64,000 nt of DNA from Phycisphaerae bacterium (lineage in GTDB: Bacteria; Planctomycetota; Phycisphaerae; UBA1845; Fen-1342), in assembly GCA_017999985.1 (NCBI GenBank), contig JAGNKU010000006.1, positions 1 through 64,000 on the forward strand. The letters run 5' to 3'. The notes under the pieces were generated by a model. It did no database searches, was not told the DNA's origin, and saw nothing but the letters and a program-made list of their open reading frames with translations. Positions 1-7,919 of this stretch are shown here, piece by piece. Both the position numbers and the translations under genes were made by a program. Numbering within the stretch: the stretch's first letter is position 1; each line of letters opens with the position of its first letter.

Positions 1-47
1 ACCTGCGGTTTACAAAACCGCTGCTCTGCCGACTGAGCTACGGTGGC
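1..47 (-). tRNA. tRNA-Thr(UGU), 5' half, cut by left edge
   Basis: Read on the minus strand, 47 to 1 gives a 7-nt acceptor strand GCCACCG, TA, a D-arm (GCTC...GAGC with AGTCGGCA loop), and an anticodon stem GCGGT/ACCGC closing the loop TTTGTAA. The anticodon is TGT, which reads ACA (Thr). The variable loop, T-arm and 3' acceptor strand lie outside the window. All stems visible pair correctly, so this looks like a functional tRNA. Confidence 0.9.
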
Positions 48-234
48 AACTCAATTGCAGATAAACACTTATGATCGCTCTCGCTGACGTTCGTCACCGA
101 TCACGACGCTTCTCGCGAAGGTCGGCGCGGTGTCCTAATATACCATGGAAACGCCGCTGCCGCACGGGGAACGCCGATACAGGAAAGGTTTTCAAGGCCG
201 CTGCTCGTGCATGGCCGCAACCAAGAATCACCGC

Positions 235-1917
235 CTAACCACGACGGCCGGGCGCGAACGCGAGCAGACGCGCCAGCGAGCCGGCGAGCTGATCCAGGGC
301 GGCGGAGTCGGGCAGAGTGACCGACAGCTTCAAGCGACCATCGGTGTCATGTTCCACGCACTCCGCTAATTGCCGCCGAACGGCTTCGACCAAGTGCTCC
401 TGGCCGCCCGCCGGCGCTCCGGCGGGGGCCGACTCGGAAGGCGCGGACGGGGGCGTCGGCAACAGTTCTTCGACAAACGCGAACGCGGCACCGAGCAGCT
501 TGCCGGCCGCCAGCCCGACTCGCTCGCGCCGCGCGTAGCGCTCGGCTTCCGCGGTCTGACGGGCTTTCTCGCTCTCATCGACGGGTGCATCGGGCGGCGC
601 GCCCAGGAGGACCTCAAGCCGGTTTTTGAGCTCGCTCGCACCGCTGGCAAGATCCACGGTGTCGACGTCTGACGCAACGTCGAGGGCGGCCAGCGCGAGC
701 TCCTGCTTCGCGGAGAGCGTCCCCAGCAGGTTCTCCTCGATCGTGCCCTCAGTGATCAGGACGTACACCTGCACGGGGTTCTTCTGGCCCATCCGATGCG
801 CGCGCGCGACACGCTGCTCGAGCACGGCCGGGTTCCACGGCAAATCCACGTTCACGACGGTGTCGGCAACCTGGAGGTTCAGCCCGGTCGCACCGGCGTT
901 GGTGGTCACGAACAACCGGCAGGCGGGGTCATTCTGGAAGCGCTGTACCAGGGATTGCCGCTGCTTCTGGGGAATCGAGCCGTCGAGCCGCACGTAGGCG
1001 GCGCGCCGCCTACGGATCAGCGGCTCGATCAGCCCCAGCATGGTTGTCCACTCTGAGAACAAGACGATCTTGTGGCTCGCCTCCGCCAGGAGCGCGCCGA
1101 GCAGGTCGTCGAGCGCGGCCAACTTGCTCGAATAGCCCGGCTTCTGCTTGTCAACCAGGTACGTGCTGTCGGCCGACATGCCGCACATGAGCAACGCCTT
1201 CCGCAGGCGAAGCAGATCCATCTCGCTGATGTAGGGCTTGCGAACAATGGCGCTGACGATCCGCAGGTGCGTCCGGTGCAATTCCAACTGCTCCGCGGTG
1301 GGCGCAATGCGGACGAACTCTGTGGACCGCGGCGGCAAATCGCGCATCACCGAAGCGCGCGTGCGTCGCAACAGGATCGGCGCGAGCCGCTCGCGCAGCT
1401 CGGCGAGGTTCTTGTACCCCAGCACCTTGCCCTTGTCGTCCACGACCCGGTGACAATTGAAGAAGCGAAACACGGGACCGAGCCGCCGGTCATCGATGAA
1501 CTCCACGACGGAAAACAGCTCATCGAGCCTGTTTTCCAGCGGTGTGCCGGATAGCACCAGCGCGTAGCGGGAACGCAGGCCCTTGATCACGCGGCTGGTC
1601 TGCGCCTCCCAGTTCTTAATGCGCTGGCCCTCGTCGAGAATGATCAGGTCCCACGGGGCCTGCTCGATCGCCAGGATATCCCGCAGCACTTGTTCATAGT
1701 TGCAGATGGTGAAGAAACACGCGTTGCCGTATTGGCGGGCCCGCTCGGCGGCGCTGCCCAGCACGAGTTGGCAGTCCAGCGCGGAAAACCGCCGAATCTC
1801 GGCGCGCCATTGCGACTTGAGCGTCGCGGGGCAGACCACCAGTACCCGGCGGATGTTGGCCTCGCGCCGCAGCAGCTCGGCCACGCCGATGCCCTGGATC
1901 GTCTTGCCCAACCCCAT
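235..1917 (-). pseudogene. SNF2-family DEAD/DEAH helicase, 5'-truncated
   Basis: The open frame (560 codons from the first ATG) begins exactly at Walker A, MGLGKTIQ (residues 1-8). It carries the SNF2 motifs in order: DEGQ box (95-98), SGTPLENR (123-130), the helicase C half with LFSEW (286-290), and QRVARAHRMGQ (368-378), followed by a ~180-residue Ala/Glu/Pro-rich tail. SNF2 ATPases need about 25 residues before Walker A (Q-motif region), and bacterial members usually have a further N-terminal domain. In-frame codons upstream of the ATG read GRAILADD, the expected residues before GLGKT, but an in-frame TGA follows only about 18 codons upstream of the ATG. The gene body is therefore real but its 5' part is missing, and it is probably a non-functional remnant. 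A decayed tRNA-Thr-like sequence lies directly upstream. Confidence 0.8.
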
Positions 1918-2030
1918 GTCGTCGGCGAGGATCGCCCGGCCAGCGCCGTGTCCAATGACGCCGGAGGGTGGCGAGTATCACGCCATCGTCGTGTCCGCAC
2001 CAGGTTACCGCGGCCACGTTTGGCGCAATC

Positions 2031-2068
2031 GGGTAAAACCACCGCTTTGCCGACTGAGTCAAGGTGGC
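2031..2068 (-). pseudogene. tRNA-Thr-like remnant (5' half only)
   Basis: On the minus strand this reads GCCACC, then a D-arm-like segment with ACTCAGTCGGCA and AAGC, then GGTTTT. It matches about 28 of 34 positions of the 5' half of the tRNA-Thr at 1-47. After the anticodon 5' stem the match ends: there is no matching anticodon 3' stem, T-arm or acceptor 3' strand. It is therefore a decayed or partial copy, not a working tRNA. It sits about 50 nt upstream of the point where the truncated helicase frame begins. Confidence 0.55.
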
Positions 2069-2254
2069 AAACGATCGGCTGCAAGCAACTTATGGCACGC
2101 CCGTGGCGCCCGGGAACTGCTTGCCGTCGTCGCCGTGGCCCCCAAGTATATCACCAAATTCGCCGTCAAAGCATCTGGCCAGCCGGGCCGCGTGGCGCCA
2201 GCTGCGCCCCTACGATCAACAATCACCCCCGCCCCCCAAAGCCGTCGCCAACGC

Positions 2255-2626
2255 TCAGCGCGCAGCCGTGTAGCCGAGCTGGACCAGGGCCTCGTCCTCG
2301 TTCGCGGCGAACTTGAGCACCTTCGTCAGCTTCATGATCTCGAAGACCTTCATCAGCTCCTTGCGCAAGCTGCAGATGATGACGGTGCCCTTGATCGCCG
2401 TCGATTTCTTGTGCAGGTTCATCAGCACGCCGATCGCGGCCGACGCGAGGAACTGCACCTTCCCGAAATCGAGGATCAGCTTCTTGACGTCCATTTCGTC
2501 CACCAGCCGGTAGAGTTCTTTGGCGATCGCCTCAATCTGCTGCGCCTCGAGCAGCCGGGCCTCCTGGAAGTCCACGACCGTGACGTCCCACATTTTCTGA
2601 ACCAGGATCTTGGGGGTGGTGCTCAT
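2255..2626 (-). CDS. STAS-domain anti-sigma-factor antagonist
   Basis: A 123-residue single STAS domain, the normal length for SpoIIAA/RsbV-type antagonists. The strand-helix pattern VTVVDF...KKLILDFGKVQFLASAAIGVL fits the family. Ser62 in FLASAAIG sits where the phosphorylatable Ser of SpoIIAA lies. Such proteins bind anti-sigma (HATPase) kinases in partner-switching pathways and are controlled by Ser phosphorylation. The ATG at 2626 is preceded by GGAGAAG at good spacing; the same frame is open far upstream, but that part is low-complexity Arg/Ala-rich and unlike a protein. No cognate kinase or phosphatase lies in the window. It is transcribed away from the GTPase operon at 3308. Confidence 0.88.
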   Translation of the reverse strand: MSTTPKILVQKMWDVTVVDFQEARLLEAQQIEAIAKELYRLVDEMDVKKLILDFGKVQFLASAAIGVLMNLHKKSTAIKGTVIICSLRKELMKVFEIMKLTKVLKFAANEDEALVQLGYTAAR

Positions 2627-3140
2627 GCGGCTTCTCCGGCGTAGAACTCGACATCCGCTTAAGTCAGCACCCGCATTGTACCGTTCCGGCGCCGACTGGC
2701 ACGCGGAATCCGTCGCCGGCGACCCGGCACGGCGCGTTTTCCGCGATTCACTGGCGGCAACCGTCCGTGACCCCGGCCCATCCGTAAGCGCAACTCCGAC
2801 GCGCCACCCAGGCCAGGTCAGGCCGCTGTGGCACGCACGCGCTGCCGTGCGCCGCGGCAGCATCACGCCAGCCCGCGGAGCGCGCACGTCGGTCCACGCG
2901 GGCAGGTTGGCGACACGAAGGTTCCATGCGGTCATCCGGCAGCCGACGTGCCGGACATGAAACGGAGCGCCGGCGGCGCGAGGCGGCGCCGCACCGAGCA
3001 AGGTCCGCTGCGGCGCGTTCGCGGCGCTGGCTCCAGCGGCGCGCCCGCGCGTCAACAACGGACGGATAAACGAGCGCGATGCGCGCCCGGCCGCGGTCGT
3101 CGCCGAGGTCACGCGTGATAATGCTGCCGCGCCGCACGTC

Positions 3141-3166
3141 GGGCGGGCACGCCCGGGTGCTTTTTT
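3141..3166 (+). terminator. Orphan intrinsic terminator-like hairpin
   Basis: GC-rich self-complementary segment (CGGGCG/CGCCCG, or alternatively GCAC/GTGC closing GCCCGG) immediately followed by TTTTTT and then another T-run. It is on the plus strand, upstream of the operon at 3308 and downstream of no visible plus-strand gene, so it could end a small RNA or act in the operon leader. Confidence 0.4.
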
Positions 3167-3202
3167 GCCTTTTTCGCGACGCACGCCGTTCGACGAATCG
3201 TA

Positions 3203-3208
3203 TATTCC
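3203..3208 (+). promoter_or_regulatory. Possible -10 box for the GTPase operon
   Basis: TATATT in an otherwise GC-rich stretch, about 100 nt before the first gene of the operon. No clear -35 hexamer is seen at 16-18 nt, so this is a weak call. Confidence 0.25.
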
Positions 3209-3307
3209 CCAATGTGACACCGGCTTCCCTCACCAGTTTCCAGGCGTGCGGCGGCGGTGGGCAACCGATGCTGCACGTGAGGGCGGTCTCATAAAGACCG
3301 AAGAACG

Positions 3308-3769
3308 ATGGACATGACAACCCTCCAAAACCAACTGACATCCATACGGGCAAGTGACAGTGAGCTTGCCGAGCGTCTGTCTGAGCTGGATGCCAAGCTC
3401 GGAGTCTGGTTGTCGATTGTCGAGGCGGGGCACGCCGCGCTCCTTGAGGTGGCCCGGAAACTCGTGCCCAACGCTGTGCCCCGCGAGGCCACTGTACCCC
3501 TGGTGACGCCCGAGCCCCCGGGTGCGACGCCCGCGACGCCGAGTGCGGATCCCGCCACGTCGGCGCCCCTGCCCGCCGACGAAGCGTTCCTCCAGACGCT
3601 CGACCACGAGACCGCCCAGGCGATCCGGGTCCGGCGGCGGCTGTGTGGGGGCAACCGCAGCGTCCAGCAGCTCCTGGAGGAATACCGGGCCGCGCAAGCC
3701 CAGCAGCCAGCCGAGCAAGAGAACAAGCCGGCGGCGGGACGTGGTTGGTGGAGACGAAAGAATGACTAG
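3308..3769 (+). CDS. Small helical protein, first gene of GTPase operon
   Basis: 153 residues with no family I recognise by sequence. Residues 5-50 are heptad-like and probably coiled coil (LQNQLTSIRASDSELAERL). Residues 58-92 are a Pro/Thr/Ala-rich linker, and the C-terminal third is a basic helical segment (AQAIRVRRRLCGGNRSVQQLL) ending in WWRRKND. Its stop overlaps the start of the next gene by 8 nt, so the two are translationally coupled. A structural or adaptor role with the coiled-coil partner is an inference from the context. The ribosome-binding site is weak (GAAGAACG before the ATG); a second ATG lies two codons in. Confidence 0.7.
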   Translation: MDMTTLQNQLTSIRASDSELAERLSELDAKLGVWLSIVEAGHAALLEVARKLVPNAVPREATVPLVTPEPPGATPATPSADPATSAPLPADEAFLQTLDHETAQAIRVRRRLCGGNRSVQQLLEEYRAAQAQQPAEQENKPAAGRGWWRRKND

Positions 3770-4772
3770 CACCACAGGTAAACTGCTGGACGTGCCCGAT
3801 CTGAAGGTGGCAGAGATGGAGTCCCTCGGCCGGGCGGTGATCGCGGAAATGCGGGCGATGCGCGAGCTGCTGGCGGCGCGGACCACGGCCCTGGAGGACT
3901 GCCGCAACGCCCTGCTCGAGTTTGAGAAGGAGCTCACGCAGCGCCACGAGGAAGTCGAGCGGCGCGAAAGCGAGTTCTGCGATCGCTACGAGCAGCGCGA
4001 AGCCGATCTGACCGCGCGCGAGCAGAAATGCGCGCAGTCGGAAGCCCAGGTCAGCGCCGAGACGAAGCGCATCGCAGCCGCGCAGGCCGAACTGAAGCAG
4101 CAGCAGACCGAGCTCGAGCCGCGGCTGAAGTCCGTGGCCGCCGCGGAAGCTGATCTGGCCAAGCGCGCGGCCGCGCTGGTTGAACAGGAACAGCAGGCCG
4201 CCGCGGCCGCCAGTGCCTTGGAATCAAAGCGGACGGCGTTGGAGGAAGACCTGGCCCGCACGCGCGTTGTCGAAAGCGACCTCGCCAAGCGCTCCGACGA
4301 AGTCGCCGCGGCCAGCGCCGAGGTGGAGAAGCTGCGCAAGACGTTGACTGCCCGCGAGCAGGAACTGTCCTCCGAAAGCGAGGAGTTGCAGCGGCAGGCG
4401 GCCGAGATGCAGGCCCAGCAGGCCGCGCTCGAGCAGGCGGCTGCGGAACTGGAGCAGCGTCGTGCCGCGTTCGACGAGGAGCAGGCCGCGCTGCAGCGCG
4501 CCCAGGCGGAAGCCGCCACGGCCCGCAACGAACTGGAGAGCGCTGCCACGAACCTCGCGAGCCTGCAGAAGCAGCTCCAGGCGGAGCTGGATGCGCTGGC
4601 CGCGCAGAAAGGCGAGCTGCTCGCGAGCCCCGGTCAGCCCGAAAAGGGCAGTGGCGGCGGGAAGCGCGGTGCGGCGGCGCTGAAGCCCGCGGACCAGAAA
4701 GCCAGCGAGTCGCTGGAACGGTTCCAGAAGCTGTGCCGCGACGCCAAGCGGAAGGCAATTGGATCAGTGTAG
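3762..4772 (+). CDS. Long coiled-coil protein of GTPase operon
   Basis: 336 residues. From about residue 30 to 270 it is an almost unbroken Ala/Glu/Gln/Lys heptad pattern (READLTAREQK, AAAEADLAKRAAAL, TAREQELSSESEELQRQAAE), which predicts a long rod-like coiled coil. A Gly/Lys-rich break (PEKGSGGGKRG) follows, and then a distinct basic C-terminal motif SLERFQKLCRDAKRKAIGSV. The start at 3762 overlaps the previous gene and has GGAG in front of it; the frame is open further upstream but that part shadows the previous gene. There is no signal peptide or membrane segment, so it is cytoplasmic. It probably scaffolds the other operon products (inference). Confidence 0.8.
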   Translation: MTSTTGKLLDVPDLKVAEMESLGRAVIAEMRAMRELLAARTTALEDCRNALLEFEKELTQRHEEVERRESEFCDRYEQREADLTAREQKCAQSEAQVSAETKRIAAAQAELKQQQTELEPRLKSVAAAEADLAKRAAALVEQEQQAAAAASALESKRTALEEDLARTRVVESDLAKRSDEVAAASAEVEKLRKTLTAREQELSSESEELQRQAAEMQAQQAALEQAAAELEQRRAAFDEEQAALQRAQAEAATARNELESAATNLASLQKQLQAELDALAAQKGELLASPGQPEKGSGGGKRGAAALKPADQKASESLERFQKLCRDAKRKAIGSV

Positions 4773-4797
4773 AGCCTTGTGAGGTGAGGATCGGGCC

Positions 4798-5772
4798 GTG
4801 AACCTGACACTGTTTGCCGGTAGCAAGAAGGCCGCGAACGCGCGGAGTTCGCCACTCCACGGCGACTTCGTTCCCGCGGCACCCACGAAACCGGTCGCGG
4901 ACCTGCTGGAGCAGGCGTTGCGAGCGGGTCGCCTCGGGCACTTCGTGGCGCAGCCCTCGCCGTGGGCGAACCAGCCGCGCTTCGAAACCGTGCTGGCCGA
5001 AGCCGCCCGCGCGATCGATGAACGCTTCGCGCTGGTGCCGGCGGGAATCGTGTCGATTCCCCTGACCACCTGTGATGATCCCGGTCAGCCGGAGACGGAC
5101 TGCGAAACGCAGGAGTTCATGCTGGCCCGGCACGCTGTGACCAATGCCGACTTCCAGCACTTCGTCGACGCCGAGGGATACCGCGACATGAGTCTGTGGC
5201 CAGAGGAAATCTGGCCGCACCTCATCAGCTTCAAGGACATGACCGACACGCCGGGGCCGCGCTACTGGCAGAACGGGCGCCACGATCGACGGCTGGCCGA
5301 TCACCCGGTGGTGGGGATCTCGTTCTATGAGGCGGCGGCCTATGCGCAGTGGGCGGGCTACCGGCTGCCGACCGAGGCGGAGTGGCAGATGGCCGCCAGT
5401 TGGCAGATCCGCAGCGAGGCCAATGTCCACCAGCGCTATCCGTGGGGCGACAGTCTCGACCTGCAGCGCTGCAACATCTGGGCCTCGGGGCACAACGGCA
5501 CGCTGCCGGTGGGGGCCTGTCCCGGCGGCGCGGCGCCCAACGGTGTGCTGCAGCTCATCGGGAACGTGTGGGAGTGGACGAATTCGGATTTTCTGTGTGC
5601 GGACACGAACGGTCAGCGGGTCGTGGGGGACTCGCGCATGAACAGCATTCGCGGCGGGGCGTTCGATACGTATTTCGCGTGGCAGGCCACGGCGACGTTC
5701 CGGACCGGTCTGGCCTGCGTGGCGCGCTCCAACAACGTCGGGTTCCGGTGCGCGCTGCACGCGGTGGTGTGA
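4798..5772 (+). CDS. FGE-sulfatase-fold (SUMF1-like) protein of GTPase operon
   Basis: 324 residues. The first ~78 are unassigned; residues 78-324 are a formylglycine-generating-enzyme/SUMF1 domain, shown by VPAGIVSIPL, RHAVTNADFQHFV, RLPTEAEW (189-196), YPWGD, GNVWEW (255-260), RGGAFD (285-290) and GFRC (315-318). True FGE enzymes use a Cys pair five residues apart near the C terminus. Here only the second is present (C307 in LACVARSNN); the first position is Arg302. Classical sulfatase-activating oxidation is therefore doubtful, and the domain may act as a binding or C-type-lectin-like module. No sulfatase gene is in the window. The start is GTG with GAGGTGAGGA upstream, 25 nt after the coiled-coil gene. 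Confidence 0.85.
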   Translation: MNLTLFAGSKKAANARSSPLHGDFVPAAPTKPVADLLEQALRAGRLGHFVAQPSPWANQPRFETVLAEAARAIDERFALVPAGIVSIPLTTCDDPGQPETDCETQEFMLARHAVTNADFQHFVDAEGYRDMSLWPEEIWPHLISFKDMTDTPGPRYWQNGRHDRRLADHPVVGISFYEAAAYAQWAGYRLPTEAEWQMAASWQIRSEANVHQRYPWGDSLDLQRCNIWASGHNGTLPVGACPGGAAPNGVLQLIGNVWEWTNSDFLCADTNGQRVVGDSRMNSIRGGAFDTYFAWQATATFRTGLACVARSNNVGFRCALHAVV

Positions 5773-5812
5773 CCGGTGGCGTTCCCCCGACGGACGGGAC
5801 CGCGCTGAGGAG

Positions 5813-6700
5813 ATGACTGTGGCAACGGCGACTACCACGACAAACGGCATGCGATGCCTGATTTGCGGGACACTCAATCAGTCCCAGGCCGTCTTGTGCA
5901 CGGGCTGCTCCGCGCCGATGGCGCTGGGGCACGAGGCCGAGGGCCAAGAGCGTGAGCCGCGGATCGTGAGCATGGTCGGCGACAGCAATGTCGGCAAGAC
6001 CGTCTACCTGGGGTTCCTCCTGGACATGCTCTCGCAGCGTTCCGACGAGTTCGAGGCGGTCCCGCGCGGACCGTACTCGGTGGACCTGCCGCAACTGGTG
6101 ATCAGCCACATGGCACACCGCATGTTTCCACCGAAGACGCCCATGGAAGCCAACCAGTGGAACTGGGCCTACTACCAGGTGCGCCGCCGGCAGCGCCGCG
6201 CCAAATGGGTAGACCTGGTCATGCCGGACATGGCCGGCGAGGCAATCGCCGCAGAAGTCGCCGCGCCCTCGACGTTTCGCGTCATCGACAGTCTCCTGAG
6301 CAAGTCGGCCGCCATTCTGGTGCTCGCGGACGCGGCGCTGGCGGGCAGCGGCTCCGCCCAGCCGGACTTCTTCGCCCTGAAGATGCTGAGTTACATCGAT
6401 GGGATGTTCCCGCGCAAGCAGAACAAACGGGTGCCGATGCCAATCGCGATCGTGCTGACCAAGGCCGACTACGTGCCGGAGTGCTTCGACAACCCGCGGC
6501 AGTTCGCGCAGGCCAACCTCAACCGCATGTGGCACATGGTCGAGAGCCGCTTCGAGCGCGTGGAGTTCTTCGCCAGCAGCGTCGTGGGCTCCCTGGGCTA
6601 CGCCACGAGCGAGGAGCAAAAGTACGTGACGCCGATCCCCCTGCACACCGCTCTGCGCGGCGTCCTGGAGCCGTTTGGATGGATCCTCGACCAGATGTAA
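5813..6700 (+). CDS. Zinc-ribbon GTPase, DO-GTPase-like
   Basis: 295 residues. An N-terminal zinc ribbon (C15xxC18...C29xxC32) is followed by a TRAFAC-type GTPase domain: Walker A GDSNVGKT (56-63), a G3-like DMAGE (139-143) and G4 LTKADY (215-220). The layout resembles the double-GTPase (DO-GTPase2) families described by Aravind and colleagues from predicted conflict or signalling operons; that assignment is from memory of the family and was not searched. It is the only NTPase of the operon. AGGAG abuts the ATG at 5813, so the GTG at 5819, six nt from AGGAG, may be the true start (two residues shorter). The next gene overlaps its 3' end by 22 nt. Confidence 0.82.
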   Translation: MTVATATTTTNGMRCLICGTLNQSQAVLCTGCSAPMALGHEAEGQEREPRIVSMVGDSNVGKTVYLGFLLDMLSQRSDEFEAVPRGPYSVDLPQLVISHMAHRMFPPKTPMEANQWNWAYYQVRRRQRRAKWVDLVMPDMAGEAIAAEVAAPSTFRVIDSLLSKSAAILVLADAALAGSGSAQPDFFALKMLSYIDGMFPRKQNKRVPMPIAIVLTKADYVPECFDNPRQFAQANLNRMWHMVESRFERVEFFASSVVGSLGYATSEEQKYVTPIPLHTALRGVLEPFGWILDQM

Positions 6701-7809
6701 CCGGCGTGCGGCCGCACGCGGACGCCGTCGTCGCCGAGCAGGCCGTCTTCACGTCGATCCGCTCGCCGTGGGGCCGCGGCTATCGGCTCATCGCCAGCAG
6801 CCCCGGGATCAGCCCCGAGGAGAAGCGCGAGATCGTGCAGCGGGCCCCCTCGCACCAGAGCATCTGCGACGCCTCGGCGCACGGCTGCGGCCTGGCCAGC
6901 TTCGCGATGCAGAGCGGGCGGCGCTGCATCTTCTGCGCGCAGAACGCCGGCGTCGAACACAGCGCCCGCGGCGACCACCGCGTCCACACCCACGTGTTGA
7001 TCCTCACGCCAGCCGACTACTGCCGCCTGCGCTGCGATCCCCTGGCCATCTGGACCGCCGCGCGCGCCGCCCTCGCCGGCAAGTGGCTGAGCGAAGAGCC
7101 ACCCGTCGCCCTGGCACAACTGGAACTCGACGCGCGCGCCGCGATCGAGTACCCCGCTGCCCCCGCTACGTGGTCACCGAGCACGGACGACTTGGACCGC
7201 CTGCTCAGTGTCCTGTTGCACCTCCTGGGCGGCCGCCGGGTGCTCGTCCAGGGCCCGCTCGACGCCTTGGGGGTGCTGGCCTGGATCTGGTCCGGCGTGC
7301 CGGCGGCGCTGCGCGCGGCGCTCTCGCTCTCGTGCGGGCTGCGTTACTCGCCGGGGCGGAGCTTTCCGCTGATTCTGCTCGAGGGACCGTGTAGCGAGGC
7401 GGAGCGGAGCGGCAACGGCGCGGAGTTCACGGTCGTCGACTGGGCCGCCGCGACCCGGCCGGAGGCGTCGGAGTTTGATCCGTGGCTGAGCCTCGTGCGC
7501 CGGTACTGGGCGGCCGGCCGCTTAGCCGAATTGAATCCGATCTCGGCGGAGCTGACGGAGGCATGCACTGCGCCGGTGCTGGCCCGCGTGGCCGGGCTGT
7601 GCGCCGATCACGCGCGGCTGGCTGACGCCGATCTGGAGAGCATCGATGAATTGACGGCACGCCACGCGCGCAGCGCGTGGACGAATGGCACGGGCGCGCG
7701 GCTGTACGCAGAATTCTGCCACGCCGCGGCCGGGCGGCGTGAGCAACTGCAGCAGCAAGCGGAAGATGCCGGCGCGGCGGCTCAGGATTCCTGCGCCGGG
7801 ATTCGCTGA
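6679..7809 (+). CDS. GTPase-associated protein, GAP1-like
   Basis: 376 residues from the ATG at 6679, which has GGAG at good spacing inside the 3' end of the GTPase gene; a GTG at 6706 is an alternative. The N-terminal part (QAVFTSIRSPWGRGYRLIASSPGIS, then His/Cys-rich CDASAHGCGLASFAMQSGRRCIFCAQNAG and RVHTHVLIL) resembles the N-terminal domain of the GAP1 family encoded beside DO-GTPases. The middle and C-terminal parts are helical (LDRLLSVLLHLLGGRRVLVQG). No catalytic motif is recognised. The 22-nt overlap with the GTPase gene means co-translation and supports a direct partnership. Family assignment is from memory; the biochemical role is unknown. Confidence 0.72.
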   Translation: MDPRPDVTGVRPHADAVVAEQAVFTSIRSPWGRGYRLIASSPGISPEEKREIVQRAPSHQSICDASAHGCGLASFAMQSGRRCIFCAQNAGVEHSARGDHRVHTHVLILTPADYCRLRCDPLAIWTAARAALAGKWLSEEPPVALAQLELDARAAIEYPAAPATWSPSTDDLDRLLSVLLHLLGGRRVLVQGPLDALGVLAWIWSGVPAALRAALSLSCGLRYSPGRSFPLILLEGPCSEAERSGNGAEFTVVDWAAATRPEASEFDPWLSLVRRYWAAGRLAELNPISAELTEACTAPVLARVAGLCADHARLADADLESIDELTARHARSAWTNGTGARLYAEFCHAAAGRREQLQQQAEDAGAAAQDSCAGIR

Positions 7810-7919
7810 GCGGCGCGGCCGGCACCGGTGAGCGGCTGCCGACCCAGGCGCACCGCAGGGAACGCAGCGGTTTACGCCCGCATCATCCGCGTCGTCAGGC
7901 GTGGGACGTGGCGCGAGCG

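Larger units (their letters stand above)
2627..3307. other. 681-bp divergent intergenic region
   Basis: No convincing protein gene is seen on either strand; long open frames here are GC-driven and Arg/Pro/Ala-rich. It contains a plus-strand terminator-like hairpin with a six-T run (3141-3166) and, downstream of it, a possible -10 box (TATATT, 3203-3208) before the operon start at 3308. The hairpin has no annotated plus-strand gene in front of it. Confidence 0.5.

Noticed and set aside
2031-2068. A second functional tRNA-Thr
   Set aside because: No anticodon 3' stem, T-arm or 3' acceptor strand after the matching 5' half.
2748-3947. 399-codon minus-strand frame across the divergent intergenic region
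   Set aside because: Covers the gene at 3308, is Arg/Pro/Ala-rich and has no motif.
4798-5772. Sulfatase-maturing enzyme
   Set aside because: One catalytic Cys is missing and no sulfatase gene lies in the window.
4051-5877. 608-codon open frame opposite the coiled-coil and FGE genes
   Set aside because: Shadow frame; the plus-strand genes have recognisable features and overlap as an operon.
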